Source of the DNA: DATBVX01 sp963810775
GTDB lineage: Bacteria > Pseudomonadota > Gammaproteobacteria > Steroidobacterales > Steroidobacteraceae
Assembly: GCA_963810775.1 (NCBI GenBank)
Contig: CAWEOT010000007.1
Location: 189,152 to 253,151, forward strand
DNA: 64,000 nucleotides
Reading direction: 5' to 3'
In this document: positions 7,842-16,759 of the stretch, piece after piece
How positions within the stretch are numbered: position 1 is the first letter of the stretch
How the letters are laid out: each line of letters starts with the position of its first letter
Position numbers and translations under genes: made by a program
The notes under the pieces: model-generated
What the model saw: only the letters and a program-made list of their open reading frames with translations
What the model was told of the DNA's origin: nothing
The model's database searches: none

Positions 7842-7944
7842 CTGGCGATATGTCAGTCGAGTACTCGTCCAGCGTACCCAGAACCAAACCGACGGGAAAT
7901 GCGACCAGCATCATCATGACGATTGCGTTAAACGTGAACTCCAT
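7663..7944 (-). CDS. Small membrane protein, possibly frameshifted into the next frame
   Basis: The start at 7944 is well supported: GAGGAG lies 6-12 bases upstream. The first ~30 residues (FNAIVMMMLVAFPVGLVLG) form a clear membrane helix. From about residue 45 on, the reading becomes Arg/Gly/Ala-rich without structure, as expected for a wrong frame, while the overlapping frame at 7602-7841 looks genuine. No family recognised. Confidence 0.4.
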   Translation of the reverse strand: MEFTFNAIVMMMLVAFPVGLVLGTLDEYSTDISPGAVRHVRRSVQPTLVSIAAAHGRGVADLSRESSPLRRRRDAGSGAYPPAAGERLGAGAA

Positions 7945-8296
7945 TTTCGACTCCTCGCTCTATATCACAGGGATCGCCAGAGTGAGACCTGGAGTGCTCG
8001 ACACAAGCGCGGGTTCCGTGAAGTTTGTGTGACATCGGACGAGTCACACGAAACGCGTGACGAACGAATCACAGCGCATGCGTAAGCGCAAAAATAATTT
8101 TTCAACAACAGCCGAGTGCGTAGGTCTCCTTACCGTCTTCAAATCGCGACGGAAAAGTTCAGGTCCTGTAAGCGCCAGCCCTGTGCTCAGGTAGGTGCTG
8201 CACGCACCGTTGAACTTAGCCGCAGCAAGGGAGTCACCCCACTATGTGGGCACGATGGCACCCACAGCCGTCAGTGCACGCCAAGGAGGCACGCAC
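7945..8296. other. Intergenic region between divergent small genes
   Basis: 352 bases with no convincing gene. It holds the GAGGAG ribosome site of the leftward gene, an A/T-rich stretch near 8089-8103 (AAAAATAATTTTT) that may be part of a promoter, and AAGGAGG at 8283-8289 for the rightward gene at 8297. No known motif was recognised. Confidence 0.5.
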
Positions 8297-8536
8297 ATGG
8301 ACCTGGAGCTAGCGATGAAGAATCCCGGCGCAACTTTCGGCACACCCGAAGTGCTCGCGGCGGCGACGGATCTGAGCAAGGGACAGAAGTGCGCGATCCT
8401 CATGCAGTGGAAGGACCAGCTGCAGCAGTTGCAGACCGCGGACGATGAGAATATGCAGGGACCGGAGTCGCCTCACGGCGGCACGGCGGAGTTGCTCAAA
8501 CGCGTCTCGATTGTCCTTGCCCGACTCAACGCCTGA
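8297..8536 (+). CDS. Conserved-looking small soluble protein, unknown
   Basis: 79 residues. Start at 8297 is fixed by AAGGAGG 7 bases upstream. No signal or membrane segment. The sequence is helical: a segment resembling a short adaptor (VLAAATDLSKGQKCAILMQW) with one Cys, then KDQLQQLQTADDENMQG and a Leu-rich end (ELLKRVSIVLARL). Cytoplasmic; function unknown. It converges on the beta-barrel gene at 8540 with only 3 bases between the stop codons. Confidence 0.65.
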   Translation: MDLELAMKNPGATFGTPEVLAAATDLSKGQKCAILMQWKDQLQQLQTADDENMQGPESPHGGTAELLKRVSIVLARLNA

Positions 8537-8539
8537 GAT

Positions 8540-9379
8540 TCAGAACGGCGCACCGATCACCAAGCGCCACACCCCCAGGTCTTGGCCAAAGTGATACCCG
8601 ACTCCCAGGCGTGGCACCGGAATGTGCCACAGGGTCATTTTCGACTGAGGGCCGACCGTTACGCCGATCTCGAACTGAGTTCGATCCGCACTCTGCTCAG
8701 CCCGGGTGAGAGGCTCGTCGGGACGATTCAGGAACGTGTCGCTGAGCAGATACACACCCCAATCCAGAGGATGATCCGCGAGATGCAGGCCGAGCCTGTG
8801 CCGGCCCTCGATGCCGAGGCTCAGCATCACCAGGTCGCCGGAGCGCGATTCGTCGTGCAGATTCACGGCGGAGTAGGTGGCACCAACGTCGAAACGAAGA
8901 TCGAGCCAACGCTGGCTCATCGACGCCGCCGCGTGCATCCCGAGCGAGTAGACGGTGGCATCGCCTTCTCCGCTCAAGTCCCAGATGCGCCCTGCCTCGG
9001 CGAATGGCAACAGATGCCAGCGAGGCGTCAGCACGATGTCGAGCTCGATGCCCGGCACGAAACTCAAGCTGTCCAGATTGTCCGGCAGGCCCGTGCCGAT
9101 CACATCGCGCGTCTCGAAATCGACGAACCCGACGGTGAGCGGGAGCGTCAAACGGACGCCCGGTCGCTTTCCTGATGGCTGCGCGAACGTATAGCCGAAG
9201 GGCAGGCGATAGATCTGCAGGGTGCGGCCCGCGATGTCGTACACGCCCGAGCCCAACTGGGTCGCATAGGCGACGTTGACAAGCTGCTCTTCACTTGCGC
9301 TCAGCGGCTCTTGCGCCATCGCGCCATACGACGAGTGCAGGGCACTGATCACCAAGACCAGCCGAAGAGCAGCTTTCAT
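8540..9379 (-). CDS. Outer-membrane beta-barrel protein, unknown
   Basis: 279 residues with a signal peptide (about 1-22, ending GAMAQ) and a repeated strand pattern typical of an outer-membrane barrel. Alternating segments such as GVRLTLPLTVGFVDF, LDLRFDVGATYSAV and LGVGYHFGQDL are visible, and the protein ends in GAPF, an aromatic C-terminus. Size suggests about 12 strands. No family recognised with confidence. A similar-sized barrel is found at 52277-53089, but clear homology is not evident by eye. Confidence 0.7.
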   Translation of the reverse strand: MKAALRLVLVISALHSSYGAMAQEPLSASEEQLVNVAYATQLGSGVYDIAGRTLQIYRLPFGYTFAQPSGKRPGVRLTLPLTVGFVDFETRDVIGTGLPDNLDSLSFVPGIELDIVLTPRWHLLPFAEAGRIWDLSGEGDATVYSLGMHAAASMSQRWLDLRFDVGATYSAVNLHDESRSGDLVMLSLGIEGRHRLGLHLADHPLDWGVYLLSDTFLNRPDEPLTRAEQSADRTQFEIGVTVGPQSKMTLWHIPVPRLGVGYHFGQDLGVWRLVIGAPF

Positions 9380-9523
9380 TCACGGCAAGAGTGCCCCAAC
9401 TTTGCAAGGACTTCATGTGTCTTCTCCGGGCAAAGAATCGACCGGTGCTGAGAGGAGCACCCGTTCAAGAAAGCCGACACGGGTGCTCGCGAGGCTCAGC
9501 TCGAAGTGCAAGTCGGAGTCAGT

Positions 9524-10108
9524 TCAACCGAGCGGTTGCCTGTCGCAGGAAACTTCGGTGTTCCAATCCGCGAAGTTGCCATCCGGGTTGTCTTCCCACG
9601 CCCAGACATGGAGTTCGTAAAATGCTGGCAGCGTGTAGCGATTCGGCCCGGTCACCAGGTTGAGCAGATGTCCCTCGAGTTTCGGTTGCCCGCCGACCAG
9701 GCTGTCCCAGACATCCTTGAGCTCGATGAACTCGACACCGACCAGGCGCATCGCGCCGTTACGCAGCGGCTCGTAGATCAAAGCTTCCGGCTGGTCTGCG
9801 CGCAGGATGCCGTCGCCGACGCGACCGTCCTTGACGAAATGCACCCCCATTGCGCCCGAGTTCGGACCGCTGACGCAGGGCGTGGCCGGCGCCCAGCCAC
9901 CTTCGCTGAACATGACATTGATGTCCCTGTATTTCGCGGTCGCCTTGCGGACCTTGTCGACCAGCGGTGAGAAGGGTTTCGCTTGCGCGGCATGCTCACC
10001 GTCGTGCGCGGCAAAGGCAGGTGCAGAATTACCCGGCTGTCCCGCGATGGCGAGCAAGGGTATTGCCAGCGGTAACAGTGCAGAAGCAAGACGTCGATAG
10101 ACGTTCAT
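9524..10108 (-). CDS. Secreted protein of unknown function in the DUF4242 operon
   Basis: 194 residues. Start at 10108 follows AGGAGAACGACG. A signal peptide covers about 1-23 (ALLPLAIPLLAIAG). The mature protein is a compact domain with a KYRDINVMFSEGGWAPATP motif, a conserved-looking GPNSGAMGVHF turn, and Trp-rich ends (YELHVWAWEDNPDG); it has a single Cys pair (C in TPCVSG and EVSCDR) that could form a disulfide. Resembles uncharacterised secreted proteins; I cannot name a family. It lies 11 bases after the DUF4242 gene and is probably translated from the same mRNA, under the shared element at 10463-10507. Confidence 0.65.
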   Translation of the reverse strand: MNVYRRLASALLPLAIPLLAIAGQPGNSAPAFAAHDGEHAAQAKPFSPLVDKVRKATAKYRDINVMFSEGGWAPATPCVSGPNSGAMGVHFVKDGRVGDGILRADQPEALIYEPLRNGAMRLVGVEFIELKDVWDSLVGGQPKLEGHLLNLVTGPNRYTLPAFYELHVWAWEDNPDGNFADWNTEVSCDRQPLG

Positions 10109-10119
10109 CGTCGTTCTCC

Positions 10120-10392
10120 TCATTTGTAGAAATATGGGTCGAGGACGCGAACCTCGGTGATGCACTCCACCGGCAACATGTTGCGATTGGCCGTGCGGCG
10201 GATGGCTTCGGGCGACGGTGCGTCGTACACGCAAAACGTCTTCTTCTTGTCAGTGCTCACGTAGGAGTGAACCCACGTGACCTGGTCGGCCATGTTGCTC
10301 TCGACGACTGCCAGGCAAGCCCTGGCCCCAAAATCGTCGATGGGAACATTGAGTCCGTCAGGGAACTCTCGCTGGACGACGTACCGTGGCAT
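10120..10392 (-). CDS. DUF4242 (SCO4226-like) small protein
   Basis: 90 residues, cytoplasmic, matching the DUF4242 layout: a beta strand start YVVQREFP, the central VTWVHSYVSTDKKKTFCVYDAP, and an ending in ITEVRVLDP. The family is a ferredoxin-like alpha/beta fold; one member (SCO4226) binds nickel. Its Cys and His residues (FCVYDAP, WVHSY) are present. GGAGATG precedes the start. First gene of an operon with the secreted protein at 9524-10108. In many genomes DUF4242 genes neighbour large LuxR-type ATPase regulators, and such a regulator lies at 12061. Confidence 0.8.
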   Translation of the reverse strand: MPRYVVQREFPDGLNVPIDDFGARACLAVVESNMADQVTWVHSYVSTDKKKTFCVYDAPSPEAIRRTANRNMLPVECITEVRVLDPYFYK

Positions 10393-10462
10393 GGCGTCAT
10401 CTCCTTTTGGTTTGGTCCACGATCTAGGCGTGGACCAAGGTAGAGATGAGCGCCCGGCGGGG

Positions 10463-10507
10463 AATCGGGCGACCTACCTAATTTGCGCGGCGGGTATCCC
10501 CAGATTG
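10463..10507. promoter_or_regulatory. Shared 45-bp upstream element, copy 1 (DUF4242 operon)
   Basis: Closely similar to 11963-12007: AATCGGGCG-CTACCTAA-TTGCGCGG-GGT-TCCC-ATTG are kept at identical spacing. It lies 71 bases upstream of the start at 10392, in the right place for a promoter/operator. Read on the minus strand the core is TTAGGTAG. Similarity weakens on both sides, consistent with a conserved regulator site rather than a recent duplication. Likely bound by the LuxR-type ATPase regulator encoded next to copy 2 (inference). Confidence 0.65.
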
Positions 10508-10694
10508 AGCGGGATAAAGATCAGTGAGGCGATTGAGCCAGCCGCATCGCCGGAGACTCTTTGTTATCTTCGCCGCGTGAAGCGACTGCGAACAAACCCA
10601 GTACCAGGCAGAAAAAAAGAATGATTGCACTACGCCGCATGCCTATGCGCTTCCACTTCGAGGAATCGTCGCGCGAGCACCCGACCAGGAGATT

Positions 10695-11336
10695 TCAGCG
10701 GTTGTAAGCCAGCGACTCGCGAAATCGTCCCAGTTCTGCCTGTCGAGCCCCAAGCTCGCGCTCCAGCGAGGAGATATCACTCTCCAACGCGCCCTGGCGC
10801 CTGCCGAGCTCATAGATGTCTTTCGCGAGAAGTACGCGGTCACTATCGGCAGTGTTCTTGTCGAGAAGCGCCGCTTCTTTTACCGAAAGAGTCTCTTTCA
10901 CTTCATGCAACGCATGGCGCTTGCTGGAGATCTGACCCGAAACCGCGCTGACGGCTGCATTCAACTCGTAGAGGTGCCGGCCGTCTCGATAGCCCGTCAG
11001 GAAATCCTCTTCGAGCTCTGCGGGACAGATGCCGCCGTACGCGCCGCCGCCAGAGCCGACCTTGAAGCCGTTGGCCTCACGGCAGTAGGTTTCCACGCCC
11101 TGCGCATAGCCCGAGCGGTAGGCGTCGAGATCGGGAGAGACGTTGTACTTGGAGCACGCTTTGCGATAGTCGCCGATCCTGGCGACCGAAGCGCCCTTGG
11201 CTCCATCTTCGAATCCGACGGAATGCCAATCGCTCACCTCGCATTCCGGTCGGCTCATGGTGCTGCATGCCGTGAGAGTCACCGCAACGAGGGGCAGGAC
11301 CGCGCGCCAAGTCAACCTGAGTGTTTGAACCTTCAT
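10695..11336 (-). CDS. DUF2799-type lipoprotein
   Basis: 213 residues. Start at 11336 after GAGGG; a frame start at 11351 is less likely. Lipobox at about 21-24 (TLTAC). The body has two short glycine-containing motifs typical of DUF2799, WHSVGFEDGAKG and AYRSGYAQGVETYCREANG, plus DFLTGYRDGRHLYEL, then a long coiled coil (about 140-210) rich in Glu, Lys and Leu. DUF2799 proteins are uncharacterised outer-membrane lipoproteins. It stands alone between the two genes carrying the shared 45-bp element and does not itself carry it. Confidence 0.75.
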   Translation of the reverse strand: MKVQTLRLTWRAVLPLVAVTLTACSTMSRPECEVSDWHSVGFEDGAKGASVARIGDYRKACSKYNVSPDLDAYRSGYAQGVETYCREANGFKVGSGGGAYGGICPAELEEDFLTGYRDGRHLYELNAAVSAVSGQISSKRHALHEVKETLSVKEAALLDKNTADSDRVLLAKDIYELGRRQGALESDISSLERELGARQAELGRFRESLAYNR

Positions 11337-11545
11337 TGAGGGCCCTCGCAACGGTCCACTAGTGGTCCGCGCGGCGACCTTAGCCCTCGGTCAGCTGAAC
11401 GACCGTGACTAAGCTCACGAATAGCGGCTGAGATCGCGCCCTGCGCCAGGGAACGTGGTTGTCACCTGACCTTGAGCACTGGATCGAAGGCTCGCGAGCA
11501 TGCGAACAAGTGGGCAGGTCGTTCCCGCCCACTTGCCGATCGTCT

Positions 11546-11890
11546 TCAATTACTCGCCAGGCGTGTCGCGCGTGCCCGGTAGATCGCAAACAGCTGCGGG
11601 CTGTTGACGTCCGCCACCGCTTTCGCAATGGCGTGCTGGTAGCAGGCGCTTTTCCTGGTGAGCATTTCGCGATATGGGCCGGCGAATACGGGGCAGACCT
11701 GGAGCGCCGCCTGCTCAATGCGCCCGTACAGAACCTGCGCGCCCGGCAGCCGAGAAATATCCAGCTCCGCATAGCTCACGGTTACGGTCGGAACGGTGTC
11801 CGACGGGGCCGCCAGCGCGGGAGTAGACGCGAGCAGTAGTGTCATCGCTGCGCCGCTGAGCATCTTTCTTGCCTGAATCGTTGCGTACAT
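11546..11890 (-). CDS. UrcA-family secreted protein
   Basis: 114 residues. Start at 11890 after AGGAGAAGG. Signal peptide about 1-27 (MTLLLASTPALA). The mature part shows the UrcA pattern: VSYAELDISRLPGAQVLYGRIEQAALQVC, then a second Cys in KSACYQHAIAKAV, likely forming a disulfide. UrcA proteins are small periplasmic proteins of unknown function, common in sphingomonads, caulobacters and some gammaproteobacteria, often in multiple copies. Divergent from the LuxR-type regulator at 12061, with the shared element at 11963-12007 between them. Confidence 0.85.
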   Translation of the reverse strand: MYATIQARKMLSGAAMTLLLASTPALAAPSDTVPTVTVSYAELDISRLPGAQVLYGRIEQAALQVCPVFAGPYREMLTRKSACYQHAIAKAVADVNSPQLFAIYRARATRLASN

Positions 11891-11962
11891 GATCCTTCTC
11901 CTGAAGCTTGGTTGATCATCCATTTCACGGGAGCACAGAGTAGAGAGGCAGGGGCGGCGACA

Positions 11963-12007
11963 AATCGGGCGGGCTACCTAACTTGCGCGGCCGGTGTCCC
12001 TAAATTG
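11963..12007. promoter_or_regulatory. Shared 45-bp upstream element, copy 2 (urcA / regulator)
   Basis: Second copy of the element at 10463-10507, about 35 of 45 positions identical by eye, in the same orientation relative to the leftward gene. It lies 72 bases upstream of the urcA-family start (11890) and 53 bases upstream of the regulator start (12061), so it could control both. Confidence 0.65.
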
Positions 12008-12060
12008 CGAACCCCGGTACCCAGGCGATGCGGCTTGCCGGATACTGTTTGCGAAGGGCC

Positions 12061-14668
12061 ATGGAACTCTTAGAACGTCAGCCTCAACTCGATGAGCTCG
12101 CCCGGCAGCTGCGCGAAGCCGAAGCGGGCCGCGGCAAGGTTGTCTTTGTCGCGGGCGAAGCCGGCGCTGGCAAGAGCGCGCTCATCGAAGCGTTTGCGAA
12201 CAGTCCACGGCGCGGAGCGCGTATCGTCTGGGGCGCGTGCGATGCGTTGCAGACGCCCCGCGCTCTTGGCCCGATTCATGAGGTCGCGGCCGCGCTCGCG
12301 GTGGCGAGTCGCGACACGGAACATAGCGAGCAGTCGCGTGCACACTTTTTTGCGCGCCTCGCGCACGAGTTGGCCCGGCCAAATCAGATCACCGTCGTGG
12401 TCCTCGAGGACCTGCACTGGGCGGACGAAGCGACGCTTGATTTCGTACGCTTTCTCGGCCGGCGCATGCAGCGCACGCGCTGTCTGCTGATCGGCAGCTA
12501 CCGGGACGATGAGCTTTCCGCCACGCACCCGCTGCGACGCGTGCTGGGCGAGCTCACCGGGCAGCACGTGACTCGTATGCGTGTCCCGGCGCTTTCTCTC
12601 GCCGCCGTCACCGAGCTGGCAGGGGACACTCAGCGTGACGTGGAGCGGATCTATGAAGTCACGGGCGGCAACGCGCTCTTCGTTCGTGAACTCCTGGCCG
12701 CGCCATCCAACACGGTCCCGGAAACAGTGCGTGATGCGGTAATCGCGCGCCTGATGCAGTGCTCGCCCGCAGCACGCCAGGTGGCGGAATTCGTATCGCT
12801 GCTACCCGGCCGAACGGAACTGTGGCTGGCGACAGCACTGCTCGGCGAGATCGGCACGAGTATCGAGGAAGACGTGGTGCGCGGCCTCTTGCGTCTCGGA
12901 GATGACAGCCTCTCGTTTCGGCACGAACTGGTGCGTCTCGCGGTCGAGTCCACGTTGTCGCCCGGGCAAGCGCAGGCGCTGCACCAACGCATTCTCGCGG
13001 CGCTGAGAGAGCATGGTGCCGATCTGTCACAGCTGGTGCATCACGCGCAGTTGGCACGCAACACTGAAGCCATTCGCGAATTTGCGCCGCGTGCCGCTCA
13101 GCAGGCGGCACAGCTCGGCGCCCATCGTGAGGCAGTCGCACACTTCACGACCACGTTGCGGTATGCGGACACATTCCCCGCCGCAGTCCGCGCGAGGCTC
13201 TTCGAAGCGCACGCGTGGGAGTGCAACCTGATGAATCAATCACCGCGCGCGATCGACTCAGACGAGCGCGCACTGGCGCTGTATCGGGACCTGGGCGACG
13301 TGGCGGCGCAGGCGCGCGTGTTGCGTGTTCTTGCGCGTGTCTATTGGCAATCGGGTTACAAGCCTCAGGCCGACCAGAGTGTGGCGCAGGCCATCGACAT
13401 GCTCGAAAAATCCTCGCGGGGGCGCGATCTCGCGATGGCCTACAGCACGCGCTCCATGCTCGCGATGCTGGGCGGGCGTGTGGATGAGGCGCTCGAGTTC
13501 GGTCGGCGGGCGCTCGACCTGGGCCGGCAGTTCAATGACCTGGAATCGCAGGTCCATGCACTCAACAACATGGGCTCGGCGCTCCTCGGATCAGGCGATG
13601 AAAAAGGATGGGGTCCGCTCGAGCAGGCGCTGTCGCTCGCACTCGAGCACGGTTTGCACGAAGCCGCGGGCCGCGCCTACACGAATGTCACCACGTGCTC
13701 GGTGTTGAACTACGAGCTGCTCCGTGCTGAAGGGCACCTGCGCCGCGGGCTGGCGTTTTGTGAAGAGCAGGAAATCTACACACACCTTTACTACCTGCGC
13801 GCGTATGAAACGCGACTCGAACTGTTGCGCGGTCGCTGGAAGGAGGCCGCCAGTCTCGCTACGCAGCTGCTGGACGGCAGCTCCATCACGACCAATCAAC
13901 GGATCCCGACGCTGATCACGCTCGCACTGGTCCGAGCACGGCGCGGCGATCCTGGCGCCGGACCGTTGCTCGATGAAGCGCTGCGGATTGCGCTCCCGAC
14001 CGCGGAACTGCAGCGCATCGGTCGCGTGGCCGCGGCGCGTGCGGAGGTCGCCTGGTATCAAGGTGAGCTTGACCTCGTCGCACGCGAAGTGGCGGTGGGG
14101 CTCGAGGCCGCGGAGGGTCATCGCGATCCGTGGATCCGCGGTGAACTTGCGTTCTGGTACTCACGTGCGCGCCCGGACGCCGAGGTGCCCACAGATATTT
14201 TTGTGCCGTACCGACTCATGATCGAGGGCGATTGGCAAGCTGCGGCCGAGGCCTGGGAGAAACGCGGAATGCCGTACGAGCGAGCGCTCGCCCTTGCCGA
14301 TGGACCCGAGGAGGCATTGCGCGAGTCGCTCGTGATCCTGGAAGAGCTCGATGCGGGTCCGCTGGCTGCGATCGTGCGCCAGCGCTTGCGCGAGCTCGGT
14401 GTGCGTGGAATTCCACGTGGGCCGCGCGCTTCGACACGCGGCAATCCGGCGGGACTCACCGCGCGCGAGGTCGATGTGCTGCGACTTACTGGTGCGCGGA
14501 CACACCAATGCGGAGCTCGCGCGCCGCCTGCATCTCTCTGCGAAGACGGTCGATCATCACGTGTCGTCCATACTCGAGAAGCTCGAAGTGCATTCACGCA
14601 CCGAAGCCGTGGCGGCCGCGTTCGGCCTCGGAATCGTCAAGGCGGCCGAAAACGAAATGAGTAAATGA
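12061..14668 (+). pseudogene. Large LuxR-family ATPase regulator (LAL/MalT-like), frameshifted in the DNA-binding domain
   Basis: About 868 residues if read through. N-terminal AAA/STAND ATPase: Walker A GEAGAGKSA at about 32-40, Walker B VVVLEDLHWAD at about 113-123. A long alpha-helical TPR-like region (about 340-780) follows. The C-terminal LuxR HTH starts GLTAREVDVLRL, but after the codon ending at 14487 one extra A (14488) moves the frame; the correct continuation, LVRGHTNAELARRLHLSAKTVDHHVS, is in the +1 frame to the stop at 14666-14668. Without correction the protein loses its recognition helix. Start is ATG 12061. Divergent from urcA. Either a real knock-out of the local regulator or a sequencing error; the conserved operators argue for an intact regulator. 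Confidence 0.85.
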
Positions 14669-14758
14669 GTCCTTCCAGGGCCGCAAAAGCAGCTTCCGAC
14701 GAGAGGTTTACAAATAATAGTCAAAACGATAGCCCCGTAATCGCGTATCGTGTAGGGC

Positions 14759-15058
14759 ATGACAACCTCGACGAGACCCGATCCAGCGACCACGGATCCT
14801 GCAGTCCCGAGCCCCGTTCTTGAGACGCCCTACAGCCTCGATTCCATCACGCAGACGCCATCGCCGATTGCGGATGACACCCGCGATTGGCATTCGTACG
14901 TGATCGGTCAGGGCAACAACAGGATTGTCGGCCAGCGCCCCGGCAGCGCCGAGACGGTGCGACGCGCGGCCGAGGATCTGGTGATGCGCCTGAACGAGCG
15001 CCGCAATTTCCGCGCCGGCCGCAAGCAACTGGTAATCGGACCTTCCAAAAATGCTTAA
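14759..15058 (+). CDS. Small protein, unknown
   Basis: 99 residues, no membrane segment. The first half is Pro/Thr-rich and probably disordered; the second half (TRDWHSYVIGQGNNRIVGQR) with a helix RRAAEDLVMRLNERR looks like a small folded domain. No strong ribosome site. Located just after the regulator gene and followed 26 bases later by another small gene on the same strand. Function unknown. Confidence 0.5.
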   Translation: MTTSTRPDPATTDPAVPSPVLETPYSLDSITQTPSPIADDTRDWHSYVIGQGNNRIVGQRPGSAETVRRAAEDLVMRLNERRNFRAGRKQLVIGPSKNA

Positions 15059-15084
15059 GGCCTCGAGCGGCCGGAGAGATTCTC

Positions 15085-15441
15085 ATGTCGCATGAAAAAT
15101 GGACTCAGCATACCCGGGCCGCGCCACCGCCCATTGCCGGTGAGCTGGCGACCGACTATCGCGCCCGCGCCGCGGCGATCGACTACGAGGCGCGCGAACG
15201 CCGACGCCACGAGATCGCAGAGCAGACCGCCGTACAGAACACGCCCGAGCAGCGCATCCAGATCTGGGAGCGACTGCATGAGCTGAATCTGCCGAAGAAG
15301 GCCACTCATCCCCTGGTCAGGATCATTGCCGCGGACACCGAGCTGACGCTCGAGCAGGTCCGCGAAGAGCAGGACCGACGCCTGTCGCCGGTCAAACGTG
15401 AACCGGCCATTCCGCCTGCGAGTTTGCCACCGCGGTTTTGA
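15085..15441 (+). CDS. Small charged protein, unknown
   Basis: 118 residues. Start at 15085 after GGAGAGATTCTC. Highly charged and helical: YRARAAAIDYEARERRRHE is a likely amphipathic helix, followed by PEQRIQIWERLHELNLPKKA and VRIIAADTELTLEQVREEQ. The middle resembles a short helix-turn-helix-like stretch but no family was recognised. Probably cytoplasmic. Confidence 0.55.
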   Translation: MSHEKWTQHTRAAPPPIAGELATDYRARAAAIDYEARERRRHEIAEQTAVQNTPEQRIQIWERLHELNLPKKATHPLVRIIAADTELTLEQVREEQDRRLSPVKREPAIPPASLPPRF

Positions 15442-15636
15442 AGCGCAGGGAAAACTCGCTCCGTATCTCACCGGAACCAGCGCCACGATACGCTGCCGCA
15501 CAAACTTCGTGCGCCAGTAGCGATTGAATTCGGCTATCTCCGCAGTCTTACTCAATGCCGGGGCCGTAAGCGCGCACCGCGCTCTCTCGCTTTGGATCCA
15601 GCCCTCCGGCGCATTGATCTGTTGCAGGAGACAGCC

Positions 15637-16686
15637 ATGGCTACGCAATTTCCCACCCCGTCCACGCTCTTGTGTGCACTCAGCATTGGAGCTTCGCTGC
15701 TACTGCCAGGGATCGCGACCGCTAATGATGTCGACGACCTTGTGGCGCAAGGGATGTTCTGCTCGGCCACGGCCCAAGCGGAATTTCACGCCTGTGGCAA
15801 TGGAGTGCTCGACGACTACTGGATCGCCTTGGCCATCTGCATCAACGAATCCGATAACAAGGATCGGGCTGAATGCGTCCAGGAGGCGAGGGCGTCGAGA
15901 ACCGAGGCCAATCAACTCTGCAGGGATCAGCTCGAGGGCCGCGGCGACGCGTGCTCAGAGTTGGGCGAGCACCGCTATGATCCGGAGTTCGAACCCGCAT
16001 TGTTCGAGAAGAACTTCGCGAATCTCGCCAACCCCAACCGCTATTTCCCGCTCGCGATTGGCAGTCAATGGGAATTTCGCAGCGCGACACAGTCCACCAA
16101 AGTGCAAGTGTTGAATGAGACGAAGCTGATCGACGAGGTTCGCTGCGTGGTGGTGCGCGATGAAGTGAGGGAGGACGGTGCGCTCATCGAAAGCACCAAC
16201 GACTGGTTTGCTCAGGCCAAAGATGGAACTGTGTGGTACTGCGGTGAGGAGACGAGCGAATTCGAATCCTTCCAGGGCGATCGGCCGATGAAACCGGAGC
16301 GCGTCAGCATCGACGGTTCATTCAAGGCCGGCAGAGACGGCGACAAGCCGGGGATCATTTTTCAGGCCAATCCGCTGAAGGGTCAGTTCTACGTCGAGGA
16401 AGCCTCGCTCGGCAACGCGGAGGACGCGACCGAAATCCTCTCCACTAACTACGCGTTCGGCAAGAACCCCAAGCTCGATGAGCTGGTGCCGCGCAAGCTC
16501 GCCAAGCTCCTCTGTTCCGGTGATTGCGTGGTCACGCGGAATTTCTCACTGCTCGAGCCCGACGTGTTCGAGCGCAAGTACTACGCACCCGGTATCGGAG
16601 TCTTCCTCGAAGTTGAGCCGGAATCAGGCGAGGTGGTGCGGCTCGTGAAGTGCAACGTCGACCCGCGCTGCGCATTGCTCCCCTAG
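15637..16686 (+). CDS. Secreted protein with Cys-rich N-terminal region, unknown
   Basis: 349 residues. Start at 15637 after GCAGGAGACAGCC. Signal peptide about 1-30 (LLCALSIGASLLLPGIATA). A Cys-rich helical part follows (about 40-115) with six or more Cys in patterns such as FCSATAQAEFHACGNG and CRDQLEGRGDAC. A beta-rich domain comes next, beginning NRYFPLAIGSQWEFRS, with late Cys pairs (LLCSGDC). The phrase FPLAIGSQWEF is common in uncharacterised secreted proteins. Periplasmic or extracellular, disulfide-stabilised; function unknown. A strong hairpin follows the stop. Confidence 0.7.
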   Translation: MATQFPTPSTLLCALSIGASLLLPGIATANDVDDLVAQGMFCSATAQAEFHACGNGVLDDYWIALAICINESDNKDRAECVQEARASRTEANQLCRDQLEGRGDACSELGEHRYDPEFEPALFEKNFANLANPNRYFPLAIGSQWEFRSATQSTKVQVLNETKLIDEVRCVVVRDEVREDGALIESTNDWFAQAKDGTVWYCGEETSEFESFQGDRPMKPERVSIDGSFKAGRDGDKPGIIFQANPLKGQFYVEEASLGNAEDATEILSTNYAFGKNPKLDELVPRKLAKLLCSGDCVVTRNFSLLEPDVFERKYYAPGIGVFLEVEPESGEVVRLVKCNVDPRCALLP

Positions 16687-16698
16687 GCAGCGCACCCC

Positions 16699-16733
16699 GA
16701 AGCCCTGGGGTTCATCCGTTGCCCCAGGGCTTC
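16699..16733. terminator. Strong bidirectional stem-loop
   Basis: GAAGCCCTGGGG and CCCCAGGGCTTC form a perfect 12-base-pair stem around an 11-base loop, 12 bases after the stop at 16686 and 26 bases from the end of the convergent gene at 16760. No long T-run follows, but the stem is one of the best in the window and lies exactly between two converging genes. Confidence 0.75.
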
Positions 16734-16759
16734 AACCTGCGCACTTCAACTTTCAGTCC

